Shown here piece after piece: positions 25,865 through 37,064 of a stretch of 64,000 nucleotides of DNA. Where the stretch lies: positions 793,127 through 857,126 of the forward strand of contig VZTG01002916.1 of assembly GCA_013397845.1 (NCBI GenBank). The letters run 5' to 3'. This stretch comes from Melanocharis versteri. Taxonomy: Eukaryota > Chordata > Aves > Passeriformes > Melanocharitidae. Made by a program: the position numbers and the translations under genes. The notes beneath the pieces are model-generated. The model did not search any database, was not told the origin of the DNA, and saw nothing but the letters and a program-made list of their open reading frames with translations. Each line of letters opens with the position of its first letter. The stretch's first letter is position 1.

Positions 25865-28800
25865 CCATTTTTTTCCAGTTGTTCAGTAACTAAGCTTTGC
25901 TATCTCAAAGCTTGCTTTCATTTCAATCTCGCTTATAGTTTTCATATTCTTAGCATCTTTTGGCAGGCAATAAAGCTTTCCTGTTTCATCTTCCCCAACA
26001 TCCAGGCAATCAAAATTTCATCTATGTTTTTAACTCTGGCAAGCATTACTGTAAGTCTCTCTCTTTAAAATACTGCCAGTTCAATCCATTGGACAGTCTC
26101 CCTGACCAAGAACCTTCTGTTGAGGTGTTTCTATTTCCTAAGAGTGCCACTATACATCATCTGCATTTCTGCTCCCACAGGAGTTCAATTTCCTAATTGC
26201 ATATATAAACCATTGTAAGTTAGGTGTGCACTGCATAATTACAAGAGAAGACATGAATTTCACAGCTATTTTAATGGTGCAGTTTTTTGAAGTAGCATTC
26301 TGCTTATTTTTATCGTCATATAGTACTTGAACTAGAAGAAACTGAAAAACATAATTTTCAATTAAAAAAAGAAGTTAAATTTTGAAGACTTCTCTCAAAA
26401 GTTAGGAGCTGGAGAATAAAATCCATTACTTAATTCTATTATGATTTTCTGCTCACGTCAGTGCTGTGCATCACAATATATTACCAGAAACTAGCTGAAA
26501 TTTTCTGTAGCCATTTCACTAGCTGCAATGAGTGTTTTGTTGACAGACAAAAAGTAGTTGCTTTTTTGCAAGATCTGCCCACTGTTTGAATTGTGTTGAG
26601 TATCATACAGATGTAAGTGTTACAGAGTGATTTCAGATTTGCCAGCTTTATCTCTGACGTGTTGGAAGCCGTTTAGACTTTTGCTTCAGCAACATAGAAA
26701 TTATTTGTTTGAGGAGTGTGACCACATTGCCATGAGTTACCGAGCATTGATTCTTTTTGAAATAAACAGTGCAACACACAATACTAAAGGGAAGGGTACA
26801 TTTTTCTCACTCGGAGCGATAAATGAAAAGAACATTTTCCTCGTCGTTGTCGTTATATGACTGCTATCAGAAAAGATTCTATGTCGTTGTTCTGCTATGA
26901 AAATTTCTACTGAGGCAAATACATGGGACACAAACTGGAGGTACAGAATGAAACGTGGAACACAACACAAAGGAACGTCTGAAGATGCCTGCACTGAAAT
27001 GATGAAAATTCACAGATAACTTCTTGCTTCTGGAAAGTTTTGTCATTTATTTCTCTCTCAGAGCCATATGTGCTCAGAGTCTTCATGAAAAAAAAAATGC
27101 CCTACATTACCCCTTTAAAATAAAGACCTTTTTCCTTACATCATCTTCTAAGTTGACTTACTATTCTACCTAAAGGTTTGGAATGTTTCACAGTCTTTAA
27201 AATATAAAGGTCACATCTGCTCACATACCACATACCCATTTAAACTTTTTAATAAATATAAAAGATAATAAATTATAAGGAATAGGAACAAAAAATCTCT
27301 GATTGTTATAAAAAGTTGATTTTAACACCAAATTACAAAAATATTATACAGCTATGCTTCTTTTCTAAAACTATGGTGTCCCTCCAGGTAAGACATTTTG
27401 CTATGGCTCTCGTAGCTGTTTAAGTGATCTGTTGGGTGAAGCCTCCATGACTAACTGCTCATTCCATTCAGTGGCAGAATATAAACCCTCCAACAGAGTG
27501 CAGTTCAGCTCACCTAGAATACTGGGGTGGGGTTTTGCATTCAGATGGATGAACAACTAGTTTTAAAGTAAATGGAATGTCTGATATGAGAAGCTGCATC
27601 CTGCGGGGCCAAGGAAACCAAGAACTGAGGATGGGTGTAGCTTAAATTCCTCTTTACAAATACCTTTGGTTAGGGCACTCCCGGGGGTTGGGCATTGTTT
27701 GAACTCAAAAAAACATTCTGCTCCAGGACAACTGAACCAACATCATCCAGCGGAGTGATCAAAATCTCCTGAGCACAGGAATGGTGAGACTTTGCTTTTC
27801 CAGTCGCTTGCCCGTGCTCAGTTCGGTTTAACAAGAATCACACTGAATATTCCCGGGGACAAAGGCTCTCGTGTCTCCCTTGCACTGTGTCCGTGTGAGC
27901 GGCAGGGGTGGGGTGCTCCTGGGCCGGGTTTGTGGAATCTGTGCCCACACCGCATTGGTGATGTGGTAATAGGCAACACCGGGCAGTATCAGCTTTAAGG
28001 GCAACTCAAAGTGAGCAGAACGACCGGGACTTCAGGTGCAGGTGGGGGATACACGTGGAAAGCCATAACTAACCATTAAGCAAGGTAAGAGGATGAACGA
28101 GCCCTGAATAGATGAGGATTACAGGACAGAGACACCTGAAGATAATGAAACGACTAAAGATGCCTGTGCCATCTTGTTGGGGTTAAGAAGAGGACAGCAA
28201 GTAAACTTCCTGTAAAGAGAGTGTGGGGAAAAAGGAAAGCTTTGACTTCCTTTGTTTTATGGGTACTAGCAGGAAATAATGCAGTATTCCTTTCTTTTTC
28301 TCTGGGGTCATGAATGGGAGAGAGAACTGAGAAGTTTCAGGCATACTCAGCAAAAGAATGAGAAGTAAGGAAAGCAACTCTAGCTTTGTTCTTTATCAGT
28401 TCTGGTGGGGGAAGGGAGCTGGTGAGGGAGCAGAGCAGACTGGATTTGCATATCAGCTGGAGGAGCAGTGGGCAGAGTGGGAGGACAGTGAAACTTTTTG
28501 TATGTTTCTGAGATGAAGAGAGCTGTGAAAACTTGAAACCTAGTTTCATTTCATTTGATCATTATTGTGTGGGGCACAGAATAAAACTAAAATATTCCAT
28601 TTTATTGGACAAGGGACTTTAAGCAAGCAATTTAATTAATGCTGTCATATTCTTGTGTTTATTGTACTTCCTGTTTTTTTGTGTTAGTATTCAGTATGAG
28701 TGTATTGCACAATTTGCATTATGGTAAATGTTTAATAAAATTCTAAGGAAAGGACCAGAAGTAGGACATTTTTATGAGGGGGAGCATGGAAATAGTCACA

Positions 28801-29029
28801 GGAAATTTCCATGACAAGACAAGTTTCTCCTGATGCCTCATTTAATCCAGCCCATTTAGGCTGAGGGTAAGAATACATGAAACATCCCATTTCAGGATCA
28901 GTGAGACAAACCATCAGTGCCCATACTGCCTTTTACAGTGGCAGTAGAAAATGCCACTGGGAGGAAGCAGAAGAGGCCAGCTCCCTACTGTCCACACAGC
29001 TCAGTTAAAAGGTATCAGAAGGTAACATA
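25865..29029. other. Unrecognised sequence, no supported gene
   Basis: I see no gene or repeat. Frames such as 26627-26860 (plus) and 26737-26994 (minus) overlap each other and have no recognisable content. The part around 27.8-28.0 kb is mildly GC-rich. Confidence 0.6.
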
Positions 29030-30560
29030 CATCACTGCCTGTTCCCTTTAAGGAATTTATCTACTCCCTTTTAAGGCTGTGATGGTATCTCCCTTTTGCC
29101 TATTTCAAATTAGCTTCTGCAAATGCTCTCTAGTCCTAGCACTGCAAGATGTAGTAAATTTTACTTGTGCATTGACCTTTCCACCACCCTCATAATTTTG
29201 TAAATTTTAGTCCTCTTTCCTTTCAGCCTTCTCATTTCCCTTTTAAACAGCTCCAACCTTTTGAATCTTTCCTTATAAGACTTCTGTGACACCCCCTCAA
29301 TCATTTTAGTTGCCTTTCTCTCTACCTTGTCTAGCTCCACTGTATTTTTCTGGAGGACCCAGAAATTTTAAGTTCACAAGATGAGGGGTTTACATAGTGG
29401 CAAAATTCTGCATCTTGTGTTATTTTCAATACCTTTCCTGTCAATGATCTGCATTTTGCTGGCTTTTTGGGGGGCTGATACTGAACACTATGACAATGAT
29501 TTTTGTAAACTGACTGCAGTGTTTCCAAGATCACGTTCCTGAGCTGGAATCCTGAGAATCCTGAATTCTGCAGGTAGGCGCACTTCAGATTCTTTTTCTC
29601 TAGATGCACTGCTTTTCTTTTAGATAGGATGATGTGAATCAGGTATCTTTTTTTCAATTCAGTTTTGTGAACTTCTTCTGGAGTTCCTCACTGCCTATCG
29701 TAAGAGCTTGATATCATTTTCAAATGTGAGGAGTTTCCTGCATTTCCTTTTCCAGATCACCGGTGAAGAATATGGATAAATCTGGTCCTCATACTAGTCC
29801 CTGCTGAAGTCTACTGCCAAAATTTTTCCACTCTGTACAGCATTAGCCTTTATTTTCCAACATTTATCCATCCTCCAGTAGATAAAAAGTCATTTCCTGT
29901 GATCCTATGGCTACGTAAGGTTGGGTTTTTTGTAGCCTTTGGCATGTAATCTAGTCAAAGGCTTTTTGGAAATTCAAATGTACTATTCTCTTTGCCTGTG
30001 TTATAATTCCAGCAGGCCAGGGAGATAGGACACCCCTTCACTCCAGTCATGTTGATACTTCTTCAATAGACACTGTTTATTCATGTACTCAGTAACCCCC
30101 TTCTTTTCTATGGACCTTTTCTACCATTTTCTCGTGAGTCAGACTCACTGCTCAGTAGCTCCCAGGTTCTCCCTCCAGCACATGCTATGGATAGCCAATA
30201 GTTCTGCAATATTTTGTCTCATTTCTTTCTGAACTCTTGGGTGAATGTTATCTGGTCCTGGTGATGTATTAACATTTAATTCTTCTGATTAATCTAAATA
30301 CTTTGTGTATGCCTACTCCAAATCAATCTCATCTGAGCTCTCTGCTATAAATGTTGCAGGTTATGGGAGTCTTACCAAGACTGAAGTGAAGAATCTACTG
30401 AGTTTCTTTGTTGTGGCTCTTTTTCTCCCAGTTGCTCCATATTTCCTGTCCCCAGACAGTCCCACCATTTTCCACCCAGGCTTCCTGCTTGTCTAGATAG
30501 GGCTGCTTGACATCCAGGAGTAAGAGATATGCAGCACCTTCTGGGATGCTCTCTTCTGCC
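29030..30560 (-). mobile_element. Old CR1-type LINE fragment, minus strand
   Basis: On the minus strand the sequence runs in CR1 ORF2 order. First comes a degraded piece before the reverse transcriptase (about 30400-30520). Then follow a GPDNIHPRV-like block (30231-30263), a KAFD block (29951-29970), a block equivalent to SGVPQG (29798-29818) and the position of the FADD active site (29713-29730). Finally there is 3' ORF2 sequence down to about 29200. The copy is heavily diverged, with many stops. It resembles the older reptile-like CR1 subfamilies more than the young avian CR1 copies elsewhere in the window. Edges are approximate. No function is expected. Confidence 0.8.
29713..30263 (-). 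pseudogene. Decayed CR1 reverse transcriptase domain
   Basis: This is the reverse transcriptase part of the old CR1. The conserved GPDGIHPRV-type motif reads SPGPDNIHPRV from 30263 downward, followed by stops. The KAFD motif is preserved at 29951-29970. The catalytic FADD position reads as a FEND-like remnant near 29713-29730, so the key aspartate pair is not intact. Frameshifts separate the blocks. The enzyme would have copied CR1 RNA at nicked genomic DNA; this copy cannot. Confidence 0.75.
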
Positions 30561-30639
30561 CTGTAAGTGCTCAAGTTTTGGAAAATATTGGTATTATCAC
30601 CTTGTCTGGGGTCCAAGATAATATTAATTTTATACCCTA

Positions 30640-30900
30640 TTCATCTTCACTGTGACACTCATGTTTTTATAGGCAGCTATCATATCTTATCTCAGGGGAA
30701 TGCTCCTGACTGAACAGACTTGTCTAGAAAGCAAATCCTTTCCTTTCATACTCTCGAGCACCCTTCTCCTTCTCTGGGCCTTCAGTTGGAGATTTTTTTA
30801 TTTCCTTGCCTATTATCCTTTGCCTGGTTTGAATTGTGTTGTGAAATTTGGGATCATTTTTGTCTGGAATACAATATGAAGAGTTAGAATGCCTGAAGTT
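30640..30900 (-). mobile_element. Possible second old CR1 3' fragment, minus strand
   Basis: Minus-strand sequence resembling the distal ORF2 part of CR1: a segment like 'CTCAGGGGAATGC' near 30690, then a block near 30755-30795 matching the region just upstream in such elements. Because the neighbouring copy at 29030-30560 already contains this region, this would be a separate insertion or a duplication. The match is weak. Confidence 0.35.
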
Positions 30901-31059
30901 GGGCATCCTGCAAGCTTGTTTATTTTCTTTCCCAGAGCTCTAAGTTTGTAACAGACTGGCATGGGCATTTGCAACTCTTAAATCAGATATACCTGTCCTC
31001 ACTCCACATTCAAAAAGTATGCCATATTTTCATTTGGGTTTTCTGGGAATAAAATACGT

Positions 31060-32381
31060 GAATGCACACTATGAACAGTGGCCATCATGGTTATTCATGC
31101 ACAGTTAAACTTATAGCTGAACTAAGATGTTCACCATCTGTCAGGAAACAAACTTGTCAGAAAGCTAACTCTGCAAATGAAAAGGGTGCAGTTTTTCATT
31201 GGATTAAGAAACTTAATCATAATCAAAGCATATCGTGCTGTGAGGCATGCTAGAGCAAGAGTTATGCAGCTGCAAGTGTGGGAAGAAAGGGCAGGAGCAG
31301 TTCTCTGGGAGGCAATGAGCCATGGCCAGACTACACCTGACCTGCACACTGACTCACTACAGGTGCGACAGATGCAGTCACAGATTGATCGCGGACTTGA
31401 GCTGGATGAATGCAGAAACCTGGCACATTTTGGACAAGCTGGGTTTTCTGCACATTTACACAGCAACTTCATTGGGTGTCCGTGCCCTGGTGCTGGCAGC
31501 AGCGGGCTGCTAGGGTGGCCTTTGTAAGAAGAAACCAGGATCTGCCCCTGCAGAGACAATGCCAAATGCTTCCAAAACTGAGGCACCACACGACACACAG
31601 CTGAGCCTGTTAGCCATGCTGGTGGCACTTCTACGAAAGCATATTTTAAAAGGGGTTAGAAACCTGCAGACCAGTAGAGAGAGAGAGAGGATTGAGCAAA
31701 TGTTAGAGAAACAGCCCTGCAGACACCTAGATTAGAAAAGAAGGAGAGGAAGGAGGTGCAGCTATTCCCCTACAGCCCATAGAATACAATGGAGCAGATA
31801 TTCACAGTGCAGCCCATGGAGTTTCCTATGCCACAGCTGGTGGATGTACCCTTGAAGAAAACTGCAGCTCATGGAGAGCCCACATAGGAGCAGATTTCCC
31901 GGAAGGAGCTGCAGCACCCTTGACAGAGCAGTCTGTTTTTGAAGGACTATACCCTATGGGAAGGACTCTCACTGGAGCAGCAGGAAAGTGTGAGGAGGAA
32001 GAAGCAGCACAGAGGAGCAGTTGTGCACAGACTGCAACCCCCCATTCTCCATCCACCTACTCCACTTGGGAAAGGAGGAAGTAGAAGAGTTAGAAGATTT
32101 GGGAAAAAAGGATTTAAGTTGAAGCTAGGAAGGTCTGGAGTGGAGGGGAAGGTGCTTTGGTTTTGTGTTTCCTTTTCATTACTCTACTTTTCTTCTTTCT
32201 TTTTTTAATGAGTAATAAATTAAATCAATCTTCTCCAAGTCAAGACTGTTTTGCCGTGACAGTGACTACAAGGGATTTTATCTGTGAGCTTTCGCACATT
32301 TTCTCCTTCTGTCATGTTAAGGAGGAAGAGTAAGTGAGCAGCTGGGTAGGTGTCTGGCAGCCAGCCAAGGTCACTTATTCA
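31060..32381 (+). mobile_element. LTR-like avian interspersed repeat, plus strand
   Basis: The part from about 31640 to 32381 matches from memory a widespread avian repeat. It has purine-rich blocks with repeated 'GGGAAGGACTC..CTGGAGCAG' phrases (31940-31985), a GTGTGAGGAG block, an AATAAA signal at 32214-32219, then a GTCAAGACTGTTTTGCCGTGAC segment and an end resembling CCAGCCAAGGTCA...CA. The upstream part (31060-31640) appears to continue it but is less certain. I believe it is LTR-derived (ERVL-like) but cannot name the family. Neither edge has a confirmed target duplication. The 165-codon minus frame at 31131-31628 and the 116-codon plus frame at 31177-31527 overlap in it and are not supported as genes. 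Confidence 0.55.
32214..32219 (+). promoter_or_regulatory. Polyadenylation signal within LTR-like repeat
   Basis: AATAAA in the position where the repeat family carries its poly(A) signal, followed by a T/G-containing segment. Confidence 0.5.
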
Positions 32382-32504
32382 GTTGCAGTGATGATATTCC
32401 GTGAATTATGGAAACAATGTTCTGCAAGGAACTCATTGCACATGCAAAGCAGAAGTACAGAGTACTCATTTAGTTGATAAAAAGTTCAAAATGAGCTAGC
32501 AATG

Positions 32505-32701
32505 CATGCTCAAAGCCCAGACAGGCCATTGGACTCTGACCTGCATCAATGGAAGCATGGCCAGCAGGTCAGGAGAGGTGATTCTCCTGCTCCAGCAACC
32601 TGGTCTAGTGGAAGGTGTGCCTTCCCAATGCAGAGGGGTGGAAACTAGATGATCTTTAATGATCACTTCCAACCCAAACCACTCCATGGTTCCCTGATTT
32701 C
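32505..32701 (+). mobile_element. CR1 LINE copy with internal deletion, plus strand
   Basis: The left part (about 32505-32594) matches distal ORF2 of CR1 (a segment with CTGCATCAATGGAAGCATGG and GGTGATTCTCCTGC). It joins directly at about 32594 to the CR1 3' end (AGCAACCTGGTCTAGTGGAAGG through CTTCCAACCCAAACCA). The intervening several hundred bases of a normal CR1 are missing. The 3' terminal octamers are degraded to CCATGGTTCCCTGATTT. Confidence 0.8.
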
Positions 32702-35700
32702 TCAGGGCTGCCCAGTGTCTGGGAAACAATCAGAGCAGTAGGATCTAGTCACATTTTTAGAAATCTGACAATCAGCGAAGAATGTGGTGATAGTGTAAAA
32801 AGCAGAGAAAAACTCATTCCATTCACAGCTGCAGTCAGATTCATCTGCTGGGGCACCCATCCTGCAGCGGTGATGGACAGGTTTCCCTGGGGAGAACCAG
32901 GAATGGGCTGGCAGGTTTATAGGGGTCTGCATCTAGTAGATGGACATGGGAGCCCTGGGGTGCAGAATATTCTTGTTCCTGCACATTGATGCAAGGGTCC
33001 CTCTGCGAGTGTTCAGAGGAGACCATATCAGACATAGTCCACATGGCCCTGATAACAGAGTAGGAATGTTTGAGAAAGAGGTGGGGGGTGTTTGACCTTA
33101 CAGAGCTCCTTATTCAAGTGATAACTTTATTATTACATAGTTTGCAGAAACTTTGGACTCAGTCCAAGTCACAGTTGGCATTTTTCCAGCAGGAGGGTTT
33201 GCTGTAGTTATACTTTCCTTGTTGTTGTGGGTATGGTAGGGGCTTGTTAGTTATAAGTCTGTGCTGTTTCTCTCTCTAATTTTCTATGTGTGCAACTGCA
33301 GTAAGAACAATAACAAGCTCCTTGAAAAGCTGCAGTTAGGTAGGGATATTCTCTTCACAGTTCTGCCAAGTCTGTTCTTTGGTTCAGCTACTACAGGATA
33401 CAGGCTTGAAAATACATGACAATACCAGGACTGCAAAGCATCACTTCAAACAAATAAAAGAATGATTTAGCTCTGTGAAACTATTGTGTTTAGGACAAAA
33501 GAGCTAACAACAATACTATGAAACTGCAGGTGCTGAATCTGCGTTGTTCAGGTAAAATGCCAAAAAACCTTACAGCCATCCAGAGATGCCGTTGCACTTG
33601 CTGTAGATGATGAAAAGATTTTCATGCATTTCAGTAAGAGGTGGATTAGACTTTGCCATCTCAAATATGACAGGTAATTATCACGCCATGCAAAAGAATG
33701 AATTTGCAGCCTGCTATCCTGTACTATTAAAAAATATGCACTATGCTTTGAAAATTGTAATTACTTCTCTTTTTACTCATTTGAACAGCTGAGTATGCAG
33801 CAGTTACTGTAAGATTATTTAAATTGATGGTTGCTTTTTTACTAACACTGAAGATCAGTGCAACTTCAGTATTCTGATGATCATGCTTTCTCTGGAAACC
33901 TGTTTCAAATTAGCTTCCTTCTTTCTTATACAACCATTGAAAAAAATGAGGTAGTAAAGCCAAGCATTCATAAGCCTGTAAGATGTCCCAGTGAGGGCTC
34001 TTCATTCGATCTCAGTTTGTTCTTCCTTGTGTGTGTTATGATATCGTGTTTAAGTTAATGGCAAGATATTCCAGATTCACAAAGAGAACGGATGATGCTC
34101 TGGGAAGAATCTGGAGCCTGTAAGGATAGAGACTATAGGCTGCTTCCTTTAAAGATATGAGTAGACATGCATTGGGTAAGCCGGGGAAAAGTGATGACCT
34201 TAGGACTACACAGTTGAGTGTTTTTCTGGGGAACTGAACCTTCCTCAACCACAGACTGCTTTTGTGATTCTAGACATTTTTTTACATTTAACCTGCTGTC
34301 TTCGCAAATAAGTAAGACTTGTGCTTTGAAAATTTAGGTCCCTGATTAGTTTTTTTTTAATAGAAATTGGCATATATTTTGTATTGATAATTTTGGTTTT
34401 CATTTCTCTGCCTCTGTTTATAGAATGAGAAAAATGATACCACATAATGTAATAGTCACATTGTGGAGGTAAATATAATGATGCTTTTGAATTACTTAGC
34501 TTATTCTATGAACAGCAATCATGAAAACTCTGTAAAGAAAATGCAATTTCTTTTAAATCCAAACCATGATCTGAGGTGGGAAAGTATTGAAAAATGTAAG
34601 TACAGCTTCATATTATTAAAGACAATCACAATGTAGGTACATTGAAAGAGCAAAATAAAACTGTACAGAGATCCTCAATTCTGTCATTCTATAGGATCCA
34701 AATGTGAATTTAATTTTTTTCTCTTTTTTAATTCTTCAATTCTTGACCTAATATTTAACTTTCATTCCTAGTGCTAATTTAATCACTTGAAGCTCTGGAA
34801 AAGCAGATAGTAATAATAAGATGCTGTGCTAGGAAGAGAGACAAGTTTGGAAGTTGTTTTCTAATACCAAGATATGTATGTTAGTTATTACAGTGTCTTT
34901 CCTTCTAATTTTTTTTGCCATCCTTCCAATGCTTTTCTGCCATTCAGATTATTAATATTCTACTTCCTAATTCCTTTCTAGTTTCCAAAGACTCTCAATG
35001 AACTTACACACAGCAGTATTTTGTTTTGCTGCATTACAGAAAATAGGGTGCTTTACTTGCAGAGCTAAGAATATTCTGAGATTTCAAATGCAGTCAATCT
35101 TTGACAAGCATAGCAAATGGTGCTTTCCCAACTCTAATTAACTTCTGTATCAGATTTTTCCCTCATTTAGCTATGTTTCTCAACAAATTTGACCACTATG
35201 GGCCCTGAGCATATAAAATTTAAAAAATAAAATACTGAAAAAACAGTAAAAATGCTCTATAATCTACATAGCTAAGACTAGCAGCTATGCCTGAAGCCAT
35301 GTGGGATGGCACAAGGAGCTGAAGGAGCTGTGCCTGTTGGGATCCACAGTTGTAGAGGATGCAGAGTCCTGCTAAGCTTCTGTCCCCACAATGTGCTGCA
35401 AGGAAGGATCGCTCCCTGCACCTGCACAATTACTGATCTGCTGATGTGCTTGCATCTGTGCTCCCCCCATGTCATGCTGCACTAAAAGCATCTGAAAAGC
35501 TTCAGTCTGTAAGAGGCAGGTAGTGAAATTTTACACAAGAAACCTTTGCTTTGGACTTTCTTTGGGACTGGTAAGTCATGAAACCATAATGTTATTCTAA
35601 GATAATCAGACTCAAAATATTATTGAAAAAGAAGGATTTTTATATAAATAGTCCCCTATTTACATATTAACATATCACCTCATCCTGAGCAGCCAGCCAA

Positions 35701-36328
35701 AATTGGTGGAGTTATGAGCTACTCTTTGTAGAAGCAAAAGTGGTTGGCAATGTGCTTCTTTGTCGTTATTCTCATTATTTGCAAACAGGCATCAAGTTCC
35801 ATATCTTTGCATTGAGGAAGAGGAAAGAAGTAAAAATGGGTTATTCATTCATTTTGAGGTTTTTTTTTTTTTGGTCCACCCGAAATTATTACATTATATT
35901 ATGTTAATATGTAAAACAGGTTGACTGTATCTTTGCTATTCTATTCTATTTCATCCAGTCTCATAGTACTAAGCATTATTCTTTTAGATGATGCAACTCT
36001 GTGTTAGTTATTTTGCATAGCAAGTCATATACCCAGAAATCACAGATGCATGTAGAACACTGACATTTTGCTTTAAACTAAAGACAGAAACTGCTGTGTA
36101 AGATTAGCTATCTAAAATATGCTCCAGCATCATGCATCATACTGAACCTTTAGAAAGTGGCTTGATACTTTCTGGCCGTCTGCACAGGACCAAATGCACC
36201 ACTGGTACAAGAAGGTTGAGCTCCGATTGCTTCATAAGCATTCAATTCATTTGCTTGCAAAATAGTAAATATAGTCAAGGAATTTCAAAAGGTTAAGAGA
36301 CCACCAGCAAAGCAGGACATGAACACAC
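32702..36328. other. Unrecognised sequence, no supported gene
   Basis: Nothing assignable. A TATTC repeat patch lies at 35938-35956 and a T run at about 35861-35872. Frames of 60-76 codons occur on both strands with no recognisable content. Confidence 0.6.
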
Positions 36329-36333
36329 ATTAT
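36329..36333. repeat. Target-site duplication, left copy
   Basis: ATTAT immediately before the solo LTR. It is identical to 37060-37064. Confidence 0.85.
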
Positions 36334-36488
36334 TGTTACGAATAGATGTGGGAGTTTATATAAGTCCTTGCCTTTTGCCCAGGCCTCTGGCAGCAGGCAG
36401 TAACTTTGAGGCAGCCGGCACCCCAAAACCCACTCTCATTCGCAAGGTCTTTAATAATGGCTGATTCGGTCTATTATAGAATGAATTA

Positions 36489-36494
36489 TTTATT
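36489..36494 (-). promoter_or_regulatory. Putative polyadenylation signal of the solo LTR
   Basis: AATAAA on the minus strand. An ATTAAA at 36450-36455 is an alternative. Confidence 0.5.
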
Positions 36495-36786
36495 TAATAG
36501 ACAGAAAACTAACAGACACAAGACTTAGCACAGACTATATACTACACAGGAATAAGGACAAAATTGAAAAAGAACTACTAGTAGGTTAACACACAGTGCA
36601 CGACAAGGTACCGTTTCAATTACAGCTGGTGAAGAAATGATATAACTAGGAATCAATGTATCTCACCATCCAATTGTTGATAAGGCACACCTCCTCCTCT
36701 CACTCAATCCCCAGAGAAGTAACCACAGAACCTGCATCCAGATTCTGGGGAGAAGTCTCCCACACTTTCAGGGTGTGCGTGTAGAG

Positions 36787-36820
36787 GCTTCTATGTGTAA
36801 GAGACTTCTACGTGTAAGAG
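36787..36820. repeat. Tandem 17-base repeat in LTR
   Basis: Two 17-base units (36787-36803 and 36804-36820) differ at two positions. A partial third unit follows. They lie just downstream of the LTR TATA box in its direction of transcription. Confidence 0.85.
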
Positions 36821-36848
36821 ACTTCTGCCTATGTGATAACTCGTGTGT

Positions 36849-36856
36849 CTTTTATA
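36849..36856 (-). promoter_or_regulatory. TATA box of the solo LTR
   Basis: TATAAAAG on the minus strand. Transcription would start about 25-30 bases downstream, near 36820-36825, and run to lower coordinates. Confidence 0.65.
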
Positions 36857-37059
36857 GTTTGTAAAGCAGTGTCTCTCAGAAACATTTCCTTTATCTCTTC
36901 CCCACATCGGCTCTCCAGACTAAAGTGTGGATTCTTGGCTGATGTCTGAGCCCTTTTGGTGCCAGAGATGACCCCTGCTGGGCCTTTCAGCCCCTGGGTT
37001 ATCTTTGTGCACCAGCTATCTTGTGGTAGAGAGAAGTGGGGGGTAGATGTCCTGCCACA

Positions 37060-37064
37060 ATTAT
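37060..37064. repeat. Target-site duplication, right copy
   Basis: ATTAT directly after the LTR terminal CCACA. It matches the left copy. Confidence 0.85.

Larger units (their letters stand above)
36334..37059 (-). mobile_element. Solo LTR of an endogenous retrovirus, minus strand
   Basis: The element is 726 bases long, begins TG and ends CA on plus, and is flanked by a perfect 5-base direct repeat ATTAT (36329-36333 and 37060-37064), the footprint of integrase-mediated insertion. The minus-strand orientation is set by a TATA box (TATAAAAG, 36849-36856) and polyadenylation signals AATAAA (36489-36494) or ATTAAA (36450-36455), in the right order for U3-R-U5. No internal genes are present, so it is a solo LTR left by recombination between two LTRs. 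A 5-base duplication is typical of ERVL-like (class III) avian ERVs, so I infer that class; the family is not named. Its minus-strand start TGTGGCAGG is shared with the LTR at 25327-25864. Confidence 0.85.

Noticed and set aside
31131..31628. 165-codon open frame on minus, longest minus frame without unknown residues
   Set aside because: It lies within or beside the LTR-like repeat at 31060-32381, overlaps a 116-codon frame on the other strand, and has no recognisable domain.
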